Below are positions 59,001-64,000 of a stretch of DNA of 64,000 nucleotides, in pieces (position 1 is the first letter of the stretch; each line of letters starts with the position of its first letter). The notes under the pieces are model-generated. The model did not search any database and was not told where the DNA came from. It saw only the letters and a program-made list of their open reading frames with translations. The position numbers and the translations under genes were made by a program. Location: NCBI GenBank assembly GCA_030544235.1, contig CM060471.1:12385348-12449347 (forward strand), written 5' to 3'. This DNA is from Lepturacanthus savala (lineage: Eukaryota > Chordata > Actinopteri > Scombriformes > Trichiuridae).

Positions 59001-61036
59001 TGCTCTATTTTTTCTATTTTCCTAATAGTTAAATTACTGTTTTTAAAGCAGAGATGCTTTAAAAAATCTAGTCACTAGTCACGCTTCCCTATGTTTTATA
59101 TGAAGTAAATGGAAAATATTTGTGATTTGATAGTTGGTCATTCCAACAACCAACAGTCAATTTTGGGCAATTTGTCCCTGTTTTTGTACATTTGTTGCCC
59201 AAATGATTAATCTATGAACCTATAACACAATAAAAGTATCACATTACAGTAGTTATACAGTATGTCCTTGCTTGTCACCATTTCTGGTTGCATTGTAGTG
59301 GAAATGCCCTCGACCCAACCGTTTTTTGAAAATTCATCATTTTTTTGTCTTCGCCTGCAATGAAAGTCTTGAAGGCAGATTCTGTGGCTGATCACTACAT
59401 TTTTACAGGGAACAAATTCACCATTAATATTTGATGTTGACTAGATTTGTGCTACGGAAGCAGTTTGTCTTCTACTTTGAAACTCGCCAACTCCGGCATC
59501 CTGGAGAGCTCAGCTGTATTTCTGCCTGTCGTGATTATTAAAATGTATGCGCACATTTAGTTTGAAACATAGTGCGGAATGCTAAAGATTTTTTACAGTA
59601 GAGTGCAGGGAAACCAAAACTAATCTGTAATGGTCTGAGCTGGCTATCCGTTTAAATATTCATGAGTATTCCTGATTAGGCCCATTTCAAAGAAAACTCT
59701 GGAAATGAACCTGATTAGGCACACCGAATCAAACTCATTATAAATCCAATTTCGTTTGGATAGAAGTCACAATGCAACTCGAAGATGTTCAGAATAAGTT
59801 GGAAGCCTAAAACAGCAGAATTCAAGTGAAGCCCATTAGCAGCAGTCCTTTAATCAAAGGAGTGTAATGGAAAAATGATCAATTTTACATGAGCAGGAGG
59901 TTTCTTCCCCTCATGGTTAAACAGAATGTATGGTATTGGTCTACAAGGAATACAACGGTGAGCAAGGAGGTGATGAAGTGCCTGTAAGTGTCCTCTCCAT
60001 CTTCTCAGCTGTCACAGCTGTCTATCAGAAGCAGCCACTGCCTCCATCTGTGTCTTACGTCTGATGGCTTCATACTAAGTGGCTATATCACATTCAACTG
60101 GCACGGGCTAATGTCACCAGGGGCTGTAGAGAAGTGTCTAAAGGCCTCGACTGTCACTACAGATTTTGATCAAGTTAAAGCCAAATGTGTTGTGTCTCTG
60201 TCCCTTTCACAGCAACCATGCAGCTCCCTCATTAAAGCCCCTTTTTTATTATCCCTGCTGTGGTCTTATTTTTCTCTACTGTTGGTTTCTTTTTTTAGCC
60301 GCTTGATTATGATAATAATGGGAATGTGTGTTTTCCCTGAGTGACCCAAAAAAGGATGAAAACTGTAATAAAGAAGGAAAAAGAAAGTTAGAAAACATAA
60401 ACATAACCCTAAAAAAATTAGCTTAAGCATACGTTTAGATAAATTCAAGTCGAGCTCTGTAGGGATATAGCTAACTTGGTGGTGACGCTTTGGAGACTTG
60501 GAGAGTTAAACGCACGATTGGTCCGTCCATCACTCTGTCAGTCAGAGTTTCCAATCGGCTAGCGAGCCTTCAGGTTGCCCCACCCACCTGCTTCATGGAG
60601 AAAGTCTGATTAGCTAGCGAGGCTTTAGCGGTCACAGCCCTACCCAGCTTGCTCACTGTGGAGTTTTTACAGAAGAAGATAATATAAGATAAAGCTTTAT
60701 TTGTCCCACAGTGGGGAAATTGCATTAGCAAAAGCAGTAGAGATGTTTCACACAGCCTATATAAATAAATAAGTACAATATAATACAAGATAATATACGA
60801 TAGATGCACCATATATACAAAATAGATACAAGATAGATACTCTACAGTGAGTAGGGTAGATTATTGCACATGAATTGCACATTAATTGCACATTGCTCGT
60901 TAAGTTTGTTAAAATCTGCTATTTAATACAGCTGAATCAGTGTGATTTTTGTCATATTTATTAAAAAGGTGATTTTCTGGTTTCATCTACAGGCTCTTTA
61001 CAACTCAATCAAGAATCAGAAGCTTCAATGGACACT
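20129..61036 (+). CDS. psd: PSD / EFA6A, ARF6 exchange factor (multi-exon gene, 3' part outside window)
   Basis: EFA6A activates the small GTPase ARF6 at the plasma membrane by GDP/GTP exchange through its Sec7 domain, linking membrane recycling to cortical actin, notably in neurons. Ten coding exons join with consistent phase: 20129-22393, 23820-23937, 24844-25375, 26730-27197, 35260-35451 (or 35257), 37104-37184, 37898-38010, 38344-38402, 40192-40281 and 60993-61036, about 1,320 codons. EFA6A-specific blocks (QRIARAKWEFLFG, KYSETDLDAVPLRCYRETD, ESHRAKGTSY) argue for PSD rather than PSD2 or PSD3. Sec7 begins near AAAKRLAKRLFNLDGF and carries the catalytic Glu in LMGETQERERV. Known PH and coiled-coil regions must follow beyond 64000. 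The N-terminus is several hundred residues longer than in mammals. Fish duplicates (psda or psdb) cannot be told apart here. Confidence 0.93.
22495..22760 (+). repeat. Dispersed teleost repeat (TTTTGGGAAATAC...TAGCTTAGCATAAA)
   Basis: The blocks CATTTTGGGAAATACATCTT, AGTTAGCCTAGCTTAGCATA and TTTAATCCCAACACAAAC follow a repeat that occurs widely in percomorph fish. It is non-coding. The boundaries are approximate. Confidence 0.55.
22935..23142 (-). repeat. Dispersed repeat family A, truncated copy
   Basis: A minus-strand copy covering only the head half, from CTATGGGCAATTTAGAGTCT to CCACTGTTTCGCCC. It lies in psd intron 2. Confidence 0.85.
23820..23937 (+). CDS. psd: psd exon 3: QRIARAKWEFLFG block
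   Basis: A 118-nt exon, phase 0 in and phase 1 out, donor AAAA|GTAAGA. It encodes residues about 756-794. The block HCQRIARAKWEFLFGTPAEE (about 768-787) is a signature of the EFA6 N-terminus also present in mammalian PSD and, in altered form, PSD3. Its molecular role is not known to me. Confidence 0.95.
23938..24843. other. psd intron 3, nothing recognised
   Basis: AT-rich, 906 bp, ending in a TTGCAG acceptor. I see no repeat or exon. Confidence 0.8.
24844..25375 (+). CDS. psd: psd exon 4: conserved KYSETDLD block and acidic tail
   Basis: A 532-nt exon, phase 1 in (A|AT) and phase 2 out (AAAAG|GTGAAC). It encodes residues about 795-971. The block KYSETDLDAVPLRCYRETD at about 858-876, followed by IDELLLAEQDDADSA, is nearly the same as mammalian EFA6A and is the best evidence for PSD over its paralogues. 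Then comes a Gly/Arg stretch and a run of Glu/Asp (EEDEEEDEEEEEE, near 25240-25278). Earlier GTGAG donors inside the exon (25281, 25296) are phase 0 and would not keep frame with the chosen exon 5 acceptors. The following intron carries a Tc1 element almost at the donor. Confidence 0.92.
25405..26415 (+). mobile_element. Internally deleted Tc1-like element in psd intron 4
   Basis: The ends are inverted repeats: AGTATTCAGACTCCTTCACT near 25417-25436 and the complement AGTGAAGGGGTCTGGATACT near 26390-26409, continued by CACATTTTGTTATGTTGCAG and its partner. The plus-strand interior is a decayed transposase: TGGTCTGATGAAACCAAGAT (the first catalytic Asp region) near 25700 and AAGCATGGTGGCGGCATCAT (KHGGG region) near 25804. 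Many stops are present. The left end lies only about 30-40 bases after the exon 4 donor. Confidence 0.88.
26730..27197 (+). CDS. psd: psd exon 5: ESHRAKGTSY block
   Basis: A 468-nt exon, phase 2 on both sides, donor CTAAG|GTGAGT. I start it at 26730 after the tract CCTCCCTCTCTGTCCAG, because this keeps frame with exon 4 (K-R-PMETFFDN). A second in-frame option begins at 26688, while the good-looking GTTGCAG acceptor before 26702 would shift the frame and soon meet a stop. It encodes residues about 972-1127. The block FESIMESHRAKGTSYNSLDS starts near residue 1006 and matches the segment that precedes Sec7 in EFA6 proteins. The 3' part is Ser-rich linker. Confidence 0.9.
27278..27481. mobile_element. 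hAT-type MITE with 8-bp target duplication
   Basis: A 204-bp palindromic element. The 8-bp direct repeat GTTTAGTA flanks it exactly (27270-27277 and 27482-27489), the hallmark of hAT insertion. The ends read CAGGGGGTGGGCAATCCTGG and the complement. The arms are about 85 bp and almost identical, through AGGATTTTGTTCTAACCAAG and TGATTCTACTAA, leaving a centre of about 35 bp. There is no coding capacity; it needs a hAT transposase from elsewhere. It lies in psd intron 5. Confidence 0.93.
27973..28290. mobile_element. Non-autonomous Tc1-type element (MITE), copy 2
   Basis: Same family as 9024-9510: the left end after TA (27971-27972) reads CAGCACCGTTCAAAAGTTTG, then TAGAAATTTCTTTATTTTTG, and the interior has AGAGGCCCATTTCCAGCAGC. 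It is shorter than copy 1 and lacks the GTTGAGTATCTGGAGC block. The right end (CACCCCAAACTTGTGAAC) is degenerate and merges into a palindromic tandem repeat. Confidence 0.82.
28283..28333. repeat. Palindromic tandem repeat, 23-bp unit, 2.2 copies
   Basis: The unit TTGTGAAC-(A/T)ATTA-GTTCACAAGT is repeated at 28283-28305 and 28306-28328 with one difference, followed by a partial third TTGTG. Each unit is itself a dyad (TTGTGAAC...GTTCACAA). It sits exactly on the right end of the Tc1 MITE. Confidence 0.9.
28334..29168. other. psd intron 5, nothing recognised
   Basis: Contains a GT-rich stretch (28617-28755) but no supportable exon. The open frames there come from the GT/AC repeat. Confidence 0.5.
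29169..30138. mobile_element. Non-autonomous DNA transposon with about 60-bp inverted ends
   Basis: The left end (GTCAGTTTTTATCAGTCGTT, then TGCATTTCTCACCATCACTA and TTCACATTTGCACA) is matched by the reverse complement of the right end (30075-30138), in which TGTGCAAATGTTAACAGTAA, GTGAGAAATGCATTAAAGTG and ACTGAGAAAAACTGTA appear. There is no transposase-like frame inside. A related segment lies at the right edge of the window (63663-64000). I cannot name the superfamily; TA-flanked ends are possible but not clear. Confidence 0.7.
30139..31779. other. psd intron 5, short palindrome, no exon
   Basis: Holds a compact perfect palindrome at 30203-30232 (14-bp arms ACTTAGGTTGCTCA, 2-base centre) and a dispersed repeat fragment near 30385-30500 (GACTTTATCTGTCCCCAGAC). 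No exon is recognised. Confidence 0.5.
31780..31804 (+). repeat. Poly-G tract, 25 G
   Basis: An uninterrupted G run, able to form G-quadruplexes. It lies about 430 bp upstream of the ATG of the candidate internal first exon. Confidence 0.97.
31805..32230 (+). promoter_or_regulatory. Candidate internal psd promoter and 5'UTR
   Basis: A purine-rich, GC-enriched segment between AT-rich intron parts, with repeated GGGAGGGAG-type motifs and CpGs near 32100-32230. Two short upstream ORFs begin at 32089 (24 codons, stop 32161-32163) and 32139. No TATA box is clear. The position, just upstream of a frame-compatible first exon, suggests a TATA-less promoter. This is inference from composition. Confidence 0.4.
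32231..32400 (+). CDS. psd: Candidate alternative first coding exon of psd (Sec7-containing short form)
   Basis: The ATG at 32231 has G at -3. The frame is open for 56 codons plus two bases (starts MPSGYEARRRGGVSRVSS, strongly basic) and reaches a donor, CACAG|GTAGGA, after 32400. The two left-over bases are exactly what the next exon (35257/35260, phase 2) needs; other frames across this donor would not fit. The product would skip about 1,127 residues of N-terminus and start right before Sec7. The N-terminal sequence is not one I recognise. Without transcript data it stays a candidate; the chance of a phase match alone is one in three. Confidence 0.5.
32401..35256. other. psd intron 5, 3' part
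   Basis: No further exon recognised. A pyrimidine-rich tract with (CT)n (about 35088-35112) and CTCTCTTCAACC leads to the acceptor at 35256/35259. Confidence 0.6.
35257..35451 (+). CDS. psd: psd exon 6: start of Sec7 domain
   Basis: Phase 2 in and out, donor AAGAA|GTGAGC. The acceptor is a NAGNAG tandem (CAGCAG at 35254-35259): use of the first adds one Ser (S-R-E-K), use of the second gives R-E-K. The exon encodes SELDQDLSDRLGLGSSDTL, a conserved EFA6 linker, and AAAKRLAKRLFNLDGFRKSD, the first helix of Sec7, ending in VARHLSK. Residues are about 1128-1191 in the model. Confidence 0.95.
35738..36003. mobile_element. Palindromic MITE, about 100-bp arms
   Basis: The left arm (35738-35838, starting AACCAACTAAATTGAATTGT) and the right arm (35905-36003) are imperfect reverse complements along their whole length, sharing AAGTAGTT-ACAAAC, GGTAACAC and TTCATTG. 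There is no coding capacity. The superfamily is not clear; no target duplication is evident. It lies in psd intron 6. Confidence 0.75.
36004..37103. other. psd intron 6, 3' part
   Basis: No exon. A less AT-rich segment at about 36780-36985 could be a conserved non-coding block. It ends in a GTTTACAG acceptor at 37103. Confidence 0.6.
37104..37184 (+). CDS. psd: psd exon 7: Sec7 domain
   Basis: An 81-nt exon, phase 2 on both sides, encoding NDFSCMVAEEYLSFFNFTGL and ALDQALR. It corresponds to Sec7 helices before the catalytic loop. The donor is TTGCG|GTAAGA. Confidence 0.97.
37185..37897. other. psd intron 7, nothing recognised
   Basis: AT-rich; no repeat or exon identified. It ends in a GCTGCAG acceptor at 37897. 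Confidence 0.75.
37898..38010 (+). CDS. psd: psd exon 8: Sec7 motif 1 with catalytic glutamate
   Basis: A 113-nt exon, phase 2 in and phase 1 out, donor GAGG|GTAAGT. It encodes TFLRQFALMGETQERERVLS and HFSRRYLGCNP. By comparison with ARNO/cytohesin, whose catalytic Glu lies in a GEAQ context, the Glu of GETQ (codon 37929-37931, residue 1230 in this model) is the finger that displaces Mg and the beta-phosphate on ARF. It is intact, so exchange activity is expected. Confidence 0.97.
38011..38343. other. psd intron 8, nothing recognised
   Basis: A short AT-rich intron, 333 bp, with a TTCAG acceptor at 38343. Confidence 0.8.
38344..38402 (+). CDS. psd: psd exon 9: Sec7 motif 2
   Basis: A 59-nt exon, phase 1 in and phase 0 out, encoding [20 protein letters not shown]. 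The MLLNTDLH stretch is the second conserved motif of Sec7 domains that forms the ARF-binding groove. The donor is CAA|GTAAGT. Confidence 0.97.
38403..40191. other. psd intron 9
   Basis: Holds GT-rich DNA next to the donor, a possible conserved non-coding block (about 38540-38790, including GATTAACTCTGGAGATTTGG) and a dispersed repeat (39245-39541). No extra exon is seen. Confidence 0.55.
39245..39541 (-). repeat. Dispersed teleost repeat, minus-strand copy
   Basis: It ends in TAGTCATTAGTTGCAGCCCT, the complement of the head AGGGCTGCAACTAATGACTA. The body contains GATTTTTGGGTTGTGGACTG and TTGGTCTGGACAAAA. It belongs to the same family as the segments at 5251, 45536 and 63123. Confidence 0.6.
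40192..40281 (+). CDS. psd: psd exon 10: Sec7 domain
   Basis: A 90-nt exon, phase 0 on both sides, encoding NIGKRMSCTQFIGNLEGLNQ and GQDFPKDLLK, the segment after motif 2. The donor is AAA|GTAAGC. It is followed by a 20.7-kb intron. Confidence 0.97.
40307..40334. repeat. (CA)n microsatellite
   Basis: A run of about 13-14 CA units beginning about 25 bp after the exon 10 donor. CA repeats near donors can affect splicing through hnRNP L; whether this one does is unknown. Confidence 0.95.
40335..41251. other. psd intron 10, GC-rich start
   Basis: A GC-rich segment with several CpGs (about 40380-40620, including CGCGCCGCGGGGCCGGCGGA) and a further compositionally unusual segment (about 40640-40870) with CATCATCATCAATAACCCAA. 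There are no frame-compatible exon signals that I can defend. It might be regulatory. Confidence 0.4.
41252..41315. repeat. Perfect 26-bp hairpin with 12-base loop
   Basis: The left arm 41252-41277 (contains GGATTAAATGGGTTATAGCC) is exactly complementary to the right arm 41290-41315. The loop is TTCCCTCTGGAG. It could be a minimal MITE relic or encode a stable RNA hairpin. Confidence 0.93.
41411..41756 (+). repeat. Dispersed repeat family A, nearly full plus-strand copy
   Basis: It begins AGGGCGACACAGTGGAACAG and ends TAAGCAGGTATAGAAAATGA. It retains the tail that is missing from the copy at 13974, but has an internal gap near 41655-41680. Confidence 0.9.
41757..47239. other. psd intron 10, AT-rich part
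   Basis: No exon recognised. It contains a tandemly duplicated segment (43089-43270), a repeat fragment with ATCACCCAGCCCT near 44012-44310, a TTTC microsatellite (about 45105-45125), a dispersed repeat copy (about 45536-45740), a small dyad near 45848-45884, and a CT-rich run at 46943-46970. Confidence 0.45.
43089..43270 (+). repeat. Direct duplication, period 124 bp
   Basis: ATCCATATAAAATATTTT followed by ACCTCACCTGTAGTAGTT occurs at 43089-43137 and again from 43213 to 43270. The intervening sequence differs. It is the start of a tandem array or two copies of a diverged repeat. Confidence 0.85.
47240..47405 (+). repeat. tRNA-derived SINE
   Basis: The head GCGACCCGATAGCCAAGTGG TTAGGGC is tRNA-like with an A box, and AGTTAGAATTCTG is a B-box remnant. 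The body GCATGTCATTCCCGTCCTCT and the tail leading to AAAATATAAATGAAGGTACA AAAATGCCC match an abundant teleost SINE. Confidence 0.75.
48060..49250 (-). mobile_element. Degenerate LINE with reverse-transcriptase core
   Basis: Minus-strand translation of 48951-49196 contains HCYADDTQLYSSF (about 48998-49035), the YADD active-site motif of non-LTR reverse transcriptase, preceded by decayed VLGPILFTLYLLP-like sequence (DQLLFTLYLLQVILS). The flanking DNA to about 48060 (GGTTCCACAGCAGAGGAGCC, AATTGCAGTAATCCAGCCTA) follows a widespread fish LINE, probably of the CR1/L2 group. Frames are broken; this is a dead fragment. A further relic may reach back to 47440. Confidence 0.8.
49251..52996. other. psd intron 10, possible second internal promoter region
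   Basis: A purine-rich island at about 49860-50105 ((GAGG)n, (GAGA)n) ends in a possible donor and is described separately. The 50280-50620 segment is GC-enriched with no defensible exon. The rest is AT-rich; the segment around 50760-51300 resembles a dispersed repeat ending CAAAGAAGAAGAAC. Confidence 0.4.
50085..50102 (+). CDS. psd: Candidate very short alternative first coding exon of psd
   Basis: ATG at 50085 followed by six codons (MDRRNK) reaches a donor AAG|GTAACA after 50102 in phase 0, which fits exon 11 at 60993. The preceding 220 bases are a purine-rich 5'UTR-like tract. The donor is moderate, the coding part tiny, and the evidence weaker than for the 56584 candidate. Chance is a real alternative. 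Confidence 0.15.
52997..53055. repeat. (AT)n microsatellite, about 29 units
   Basis: An uninterrupted AT run that directly abuts the Tc1-like element at 53056, whose TA target site may have seeded or joined the array. Confidence 0.97.
53056..53640 (-). mobile_element. Internally deleted Tc1-like element
   Basis: The left end ACTTTATTAGGTACACCATG is a known style of Tc1-like terminus in fish. The minus strand encodes the transposase start region: LSDFERGMVVGARRAGLSIS, ETADLLGFSHTIISRVYREW (helix-turn-helix) from about 53560 down to 53370. At about 53361 it jumps to the C-terminal part (HSHQISIQ and beyond, corresponding to PQSPDLNPIEHLWD in the broken frame). The catalytic centre is lost. The right inverted end (near 53640) is not recognisable. 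Confidence 0.85.
53641..55029. other. psd intron 10, nothing recognised
   Basis: AT-rich with a (GT)n run at 54921-54946. No exon recognised. Confidence 0.5.
55030..56583 (+). promoter_or_regulatory. Candidate internal psd promoter and long 5'UTR
   Basis: Composition changes sharply to purine-rich and GC-enriched DNA with CpGs: GAGGGAGAGGGAGGGAGAGG at 55060-55082, GCAGCAGCAGAAGCAGCAGC at 55156 onward. No TATA box is clear. The stretch contains many short ATG frames, and GT-AG signals that could define one or more non-coding exons (for example the donor GAAG|GTACAG near 56055). It leads into the open frame that starts at 56584. This is inferred from composition and position. Confidence 0.4.
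56584..56793 (+). CDS. psd: Candidate alternative first coding exon of psd (form without catalytic Sec7 part)
   Basis: The ATG at 56584 has A at -3 and +4. The frame is open for 70 codons: MIGVNSLHSAGRLRSRSLCT at the start, then a second in-frame ATG pair at 56668 (MMDPFRYPRTPRSRSLKPLV), ending in the basic HPQARKRRQ. The donor AGGCAG|GTACTG after 56793 is phase 0, matching exon 11 (phase 0 in, ALYNSIKNQ). The product would lack Sec7 motifs 1 and 2 but keep the region leading to PH and the coiled coil. A short EFA6A form lacking Sec7 is described in mammals, which makes this plausible. The donor is only moderate. RNA evidence is absent. Confidence 0.5.
57019..57427. mobile_element. hAT-like non-autonomous element, diverged
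   Basis: The left end CAGAGGTGTCAAACTCATTT and the right end CAGACACCCCTG (complement CAGGGGTGTCTG) form short inverted ends of the kind seen in fish hAT elements. There is no coding frame. The 8-bp flanks no longer match, so the insertion is old. A fragment near 42747-42780 (GAGTCAAATTCAATTTAGTG) may be from the same family. Confidence 0.6.
60660..60900 (+). repeat. Dispersed repeat (AAAGCTTTATTTGTCCCACA...)
   Basis: TAAGATAAAGCTTTATTTGT CCCACAGTGGGGAAATTGCA is a sequence found at the 3' ends of common fish retroelements; the body continues with TTGCACATTAATTGCACATT. A weaker relative lies near 30385-30500. The family is not named with certainty. Confidence 0.55.
60993..61036 (+). CDS. psd: psd exon 11: Sec7 C-terminal segment
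   Basis: A 44-nt exon, phase 0 in and phase 2 out, donor ACACT|GTGAGT. It encodes ALYNSIKNQKLQWT and the first two bases of the next codon. The ALY-SIKN-KL-W pattern is invariant in EFA6 proteins. This is the last psd exon in the window; the next, starting with the acidic DEEEL-like segment in mammals, is beyond 64000. It is also the exon to which the candidate first exons at 50085 and 56584 fit. Confidence 0.96.
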
Positions 61037-62698
61037 GTGAGTAATTTTACATTGATATTATTCACTTCAAATTCTTATTCTTTTCATTTTCTCCTCCTCT
61101 GACTCAGTTCCTGTCGTTTTCTTTGTCTATGATTAACTCTAACGCACACTGCATAGACAAACACACACACACGCACACACACTGTCCTGGAGGAAAGGAA
61201 ACAATAAAGGATATTGATTAACTTGTTAGCATCCTCATTAATGACGTGCACGGTGTCTGGCATGTGAAGGAAACATTAGTGTGTCAAGGGTTGCTATTCT
61301 GGATCACAGTTTCAGAGTGCCTCAGAGATGCCAATTAAGTCACTAGCTTTCCAAGCTTTGTTGCCATAGTTACAGCACCATGGATACGACTCCATAGCTA
61401 CCGCATTGCTCTTTCCTCCCTGTATTCTCTCAGCAGCAAACACACACACACATACTAACAGATGGACATGCTGTACGTCTATATCTATACAAAGTACAAA
61501 GGAAATATATCTGTATCCATCTATGTGCGCATGTTGCTTTTCTGTACATGTGAACATGAAAAGCAACAGAAAGAGAGCGGTGTAGGGAGAGTTTAAATGC
61601 CTCTTTACCTGCATCCTGTGCAAAGGTGCGACCACAGCCTCCCACTACCTTTCCAAAAATAGAAGCAGCAGCAGCGCTCCCCAAAGCAGCTGAATAAAAG
61701 TGGTCAGAGGAACAGATCGAGGAGGAGATCCACAGAGAGCCAGGCAATCCAGTTCATCTCCACTGACATATAGACAGCTATTTAAACACTGCCACCGCAT
61801 GAGAGGCCACACGGGGGACTAAAAAAAAAAAAAAAATGGCATTTTTAGACACGTAAACATAACAGATTAAGACGTCCAGCTGACAGAGGTCTGTTTTTTT
61901 TTTTTTGGCAACGAGTCGCACACGTTCAAATTAATATTTGATCTGGCCAAGATCATTGATTCTGTCTGTGGTGGAGTTCCTTATTTGGAAGCGGAGCACA
62001 TTGTCACATTTGCCACCACTTTCACACCCTCCTTGCTTTAGCCGATGCATATTTCATCACACGGAGGACATGTCAGGGGTTCACGAGCCGGCGACAAATT
62101 CCCTGTGACAGATAGACTCCGTCCCCGCAGTTAATTTCCGAGGCTGTAAATGCCGCTTTTGTTTGTCCTTATTCGTGTCAAATAGCCTGAAGAAACGCCG
62201 GCGCGTTTGGGATCCACTGTTTTCCTGGTTCTGTCCAGAGGTGTGACCAAGATGTCATGTAAAAAAAAAAAAAAGAAGAAGAAGTAGCTGTAAAATATGT
62301 CAAAACCACCACTTTCTACTCCAATTACGTACCAGCTGGAAAAAAATGACAAAATGAAAATTAGAGCAAAAAAATGCAATAGACATTTTTTGTTGTTTAG
62401 GACGGACAGTGCATATACCATATGGTTCTGTCAATCATTTTTTCATTAATTCACTCCCAGATTGAGGCTTATACTTATACTTATACCATACATATATAGA
62501 TAAATGCCGGTAGGTGTGATTTTTAGACACTAAAACAAGCCACCTGCTGTGATTATATGAATATAATTTATATGGAATCGTATTGCAGGTGTGTGTTTGT
62601 GTGGACTCATGGTACAGGTTGAGTTTTTCTGGATGGATGTTATTTCACACCCCCACAGAGAAAGATGGTGCAGTTGGATGCACCCACATGTTCTCCTC

Positions 62699-62763
62699 TC
62701 ACACACACACACACACACACACATATATACAACACAGACATATACAACACACACACACACACA
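62699..62763. repeat. (AC)n microsatellite, interrupted
   Basis: Two AC arrays of about 12 and 9 units separated by ATATATACAACACAGACATA-like sequence. Confidence 0.9.
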
Positions 62764-63122
62764 TGCTTCCTCATTCAGCAGCGGGGGTGGAGAGCCAAGG
62801 GAGAGGTGGTTGGAATCAAAAGCGAGACGCAACAAGTCGGAGATACACAGGAAGACGCAGGTTTCCACGTAGAACAGGGTGAAAACGGCAGAAAGATTAT
62901 TTCGTAAAAAGGATCCGATGAGCGTTTGGAGGCAGGAGGAGGCAGAACTGAGCGAGGGAGAGGGACAGACAAGACCCAGCTGCTCTGTTATTCTTTTTAT
63001 CCCGCTAATCCCTTTTTTTTTCTTCCTCCCTCAATGGCTCTAATCATCCTGTCTTACTATTGTCTGCTGCCGCCACCTCTCACCTGCAGGAGAGCCGAGT
63101 GTTTGTCATACGCTTGAATCAC

Positions 63123-63300
63123 CGGGGCTGCAACTGACAATTTTTTTATCGTTTTTTTAACCAATAATTTCATTTAAATCATAAATCGTTTCGAGTTTAA
63201 AATGTCCTAAATGTGTTAAAAAATCCCCTTTTCCAATTTGTCAGAGCCCAGGGTGATGGCTTCAAATTGATAGTTTTGTCCAAGCAAATGTCCAAAACAC
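63123..63300 (+). repeat. Dispersed teleost repeat copy
   Basis: It begins GGGGCTGCAACTGACAATTT and contains CCCAGGGTGATGGCTTCAAA and TTTTGTCCAAGCAAATGTCC, matching the complement of the copy at 39245-39541. Non-coding. Confidence 0.6.
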
Positions 63301-63662
63301 CAAGAGCCAATTTGTGATGACACAAGTACAGTTTAGAGGGTGTGTCCAGGTCATTTTGCTACTTAGATGAGGCACAAAGCACAGCTCATGGTGCAAATTG
63401 GTTGTCTTCGGTTCCAGAATTATCTTCGCTTTGGGGTGTATCATCAACTCAACCCCGTAATGCACGGTTGCATCATATATAGTCATATTTAGGCCGGATT
63501 GCTCCAGTGGTAGGTTTGATTAAATTCATGGATTTAATGGAATATACATCGCTAGTTTTACACTTCTCTGAAATAGGACATTTTTTTTAAACAGATAACT
63601 TCCTTTTTTATTATTTCTTGGTTTGGTATGAGACTAATCCCTTTTCCTGATCATCATCATCG

Positions 63663-64000
63663 TCTTGCAAAACTTAGTTGCAAAAGTGTGTCGCTTGTCA
63701 ATGACAGTGTCAGTGTCATCACAATGAAAAGCACTGACACCATTGTTTATGAACAACTCAGTGAAATGGGTTTACTTTGTATATATTGCTAAAGACAGCA
63801 CTTCATGCTGTAATTTGAAAACTACAGTAATGCGTAACATTACTGTATTTAGTGAGGTAACTTAGTACATTACACTATGTTTCACATGTTTTCCTGCATA
63901 TGCTCTTTGTAATTCTAATTACTAGCAATAGAAGAAAATGCATCTTTATTGACAACAAACTCCCTTTGGGTGAGCTGTGCACAACTTTAACAACATTCAA
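63663..64000. mobile_element. Partial copy related to the element at 29169-30138
   Basis: TTTCACATGTTTTCCTGCAT ATGCTCTTTGTAATTCTAAT and ACAACAAACTCCCTTTGGGT are shared with 29550-29660 (CATATGCTCTTTGTAATTCT, AACTCCCTTTGGATATAGCT). The copy is cut by the window edge and its left boundary is a guess. Confidence 0.55.

Larger units (their letters stand above)
56794..60992. other. psd intron 10, 3' part
   Basis: Contains a hAT-like element (57019-57427), a region of possible conserved non-coding sequence (about 59630-59900, with TTTAAATATTCATGAGTATT) and a dispersed repeat (60660-60900). No other exon recognised. It ends in a TTTCATCTACAG acceptor at 60992. Confidence 0.5.
61037..63662. other. 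psd intron 11, 5' part
   Basis: No further psd exon is found. It holds (AC)n arrays (about 62699-62763), A-runs (61821-61835, 62261-62274), a dispersed repeat (63123-63300) and a purine-rich segment (about 62780-62975) that resembles a 5'UTR but cannot be tested because no downstream exon is in view. Confidence 0.5.

Noticed and set aside
62583..62907. Thr/His-rich frames at the AC repeats
   Set aside because: They are translations of the (AC)n microsatellite.
63090..63117. CACCTGCAG acceptor followed by a short frame, as a possible exon after exon 11
   Set aside because: In the required phase it gives only about eight residues and a stop, and it shows none of the conserved EFA6 sequence expected after ALYNSIKNQKLQW.

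Overview
The window is a piece of a vertebrate nuclear genome, almost certainly a teleost fish. It is AT-rich, has long introns with GT-AG junctions, and carries Tc1-like transposons, hAT-type miniature elements, tRNA-derived SINE-like repeats, LINE fragments and many microsatellites of kinds typical of ray-finned fish. There are no operons, prokaryotic genes, CRISPR arrays or complete RNA genes that I can support.

Only one cellular gene is convincing: the + strand gene for PSD/EFA6A, an ARF6 guanine-nucleotide exchange factor. Ten coding exons can be placed with continuous reading frame: 20129-22393, 23820-23937, 24844-25375, 26730-27197, 35257(or 35260)-35451, 37104-37184, 37898-38010, 38344-38402, 40192-40281 and 60993-61036. 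They give about 1,320 residues: a very long Ser/Pro-rich N-terminus, the short conserved EFA6A blocks, and most of the Sec7 domain including the catalytic Glu (codon 37929-37931). The rest of Sec7, the PH domain and the C-terminal coiled coil lie beyond position 64000. A GC-rich stretch ending in a strong donor at 4774 is a possible non-coding first exon.

The most interesting result is a set of candidate internal first exons whose splice phase fits the next exon exactly. An ATG at 32231 opens 56 codons and ends in a phase-2 donor at 32400, matching the phase-2 Sec7 exon at 35257/35260; this predicts a short EFA6 that keeps Sec7. An ATG at 56584 opens 70 codons and ends in a phase-0 donor at 56793, matching the phase-0 exon at 60993; this predicts a form starting after the catalytic part of Sec7. 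A third, weaker candidate (ATG 50085, six codons, donor after 50102) is also phase 0. The 20.7-kb intron that splits Sec7 would thus hold one or two promoters.

Layout: 1-4400 is flanking DNA with two Tc1 elements; 4500-19845 is a candidate first exon and a repeat-rich intron; 19846-27197 is the N-terminal coding block; 27198-35256 is an intron with a hAT MITE, a Tc1 MITE, another inverted-repeat element and the first internal promoter candidate; 35257-40281 is the Sec7 exon cluster; 40282-60992 is the large intron; 60993-61036 is one more exon; the remainder is intron. All repeat-family names rest on recognising family sequence, not on a database search.
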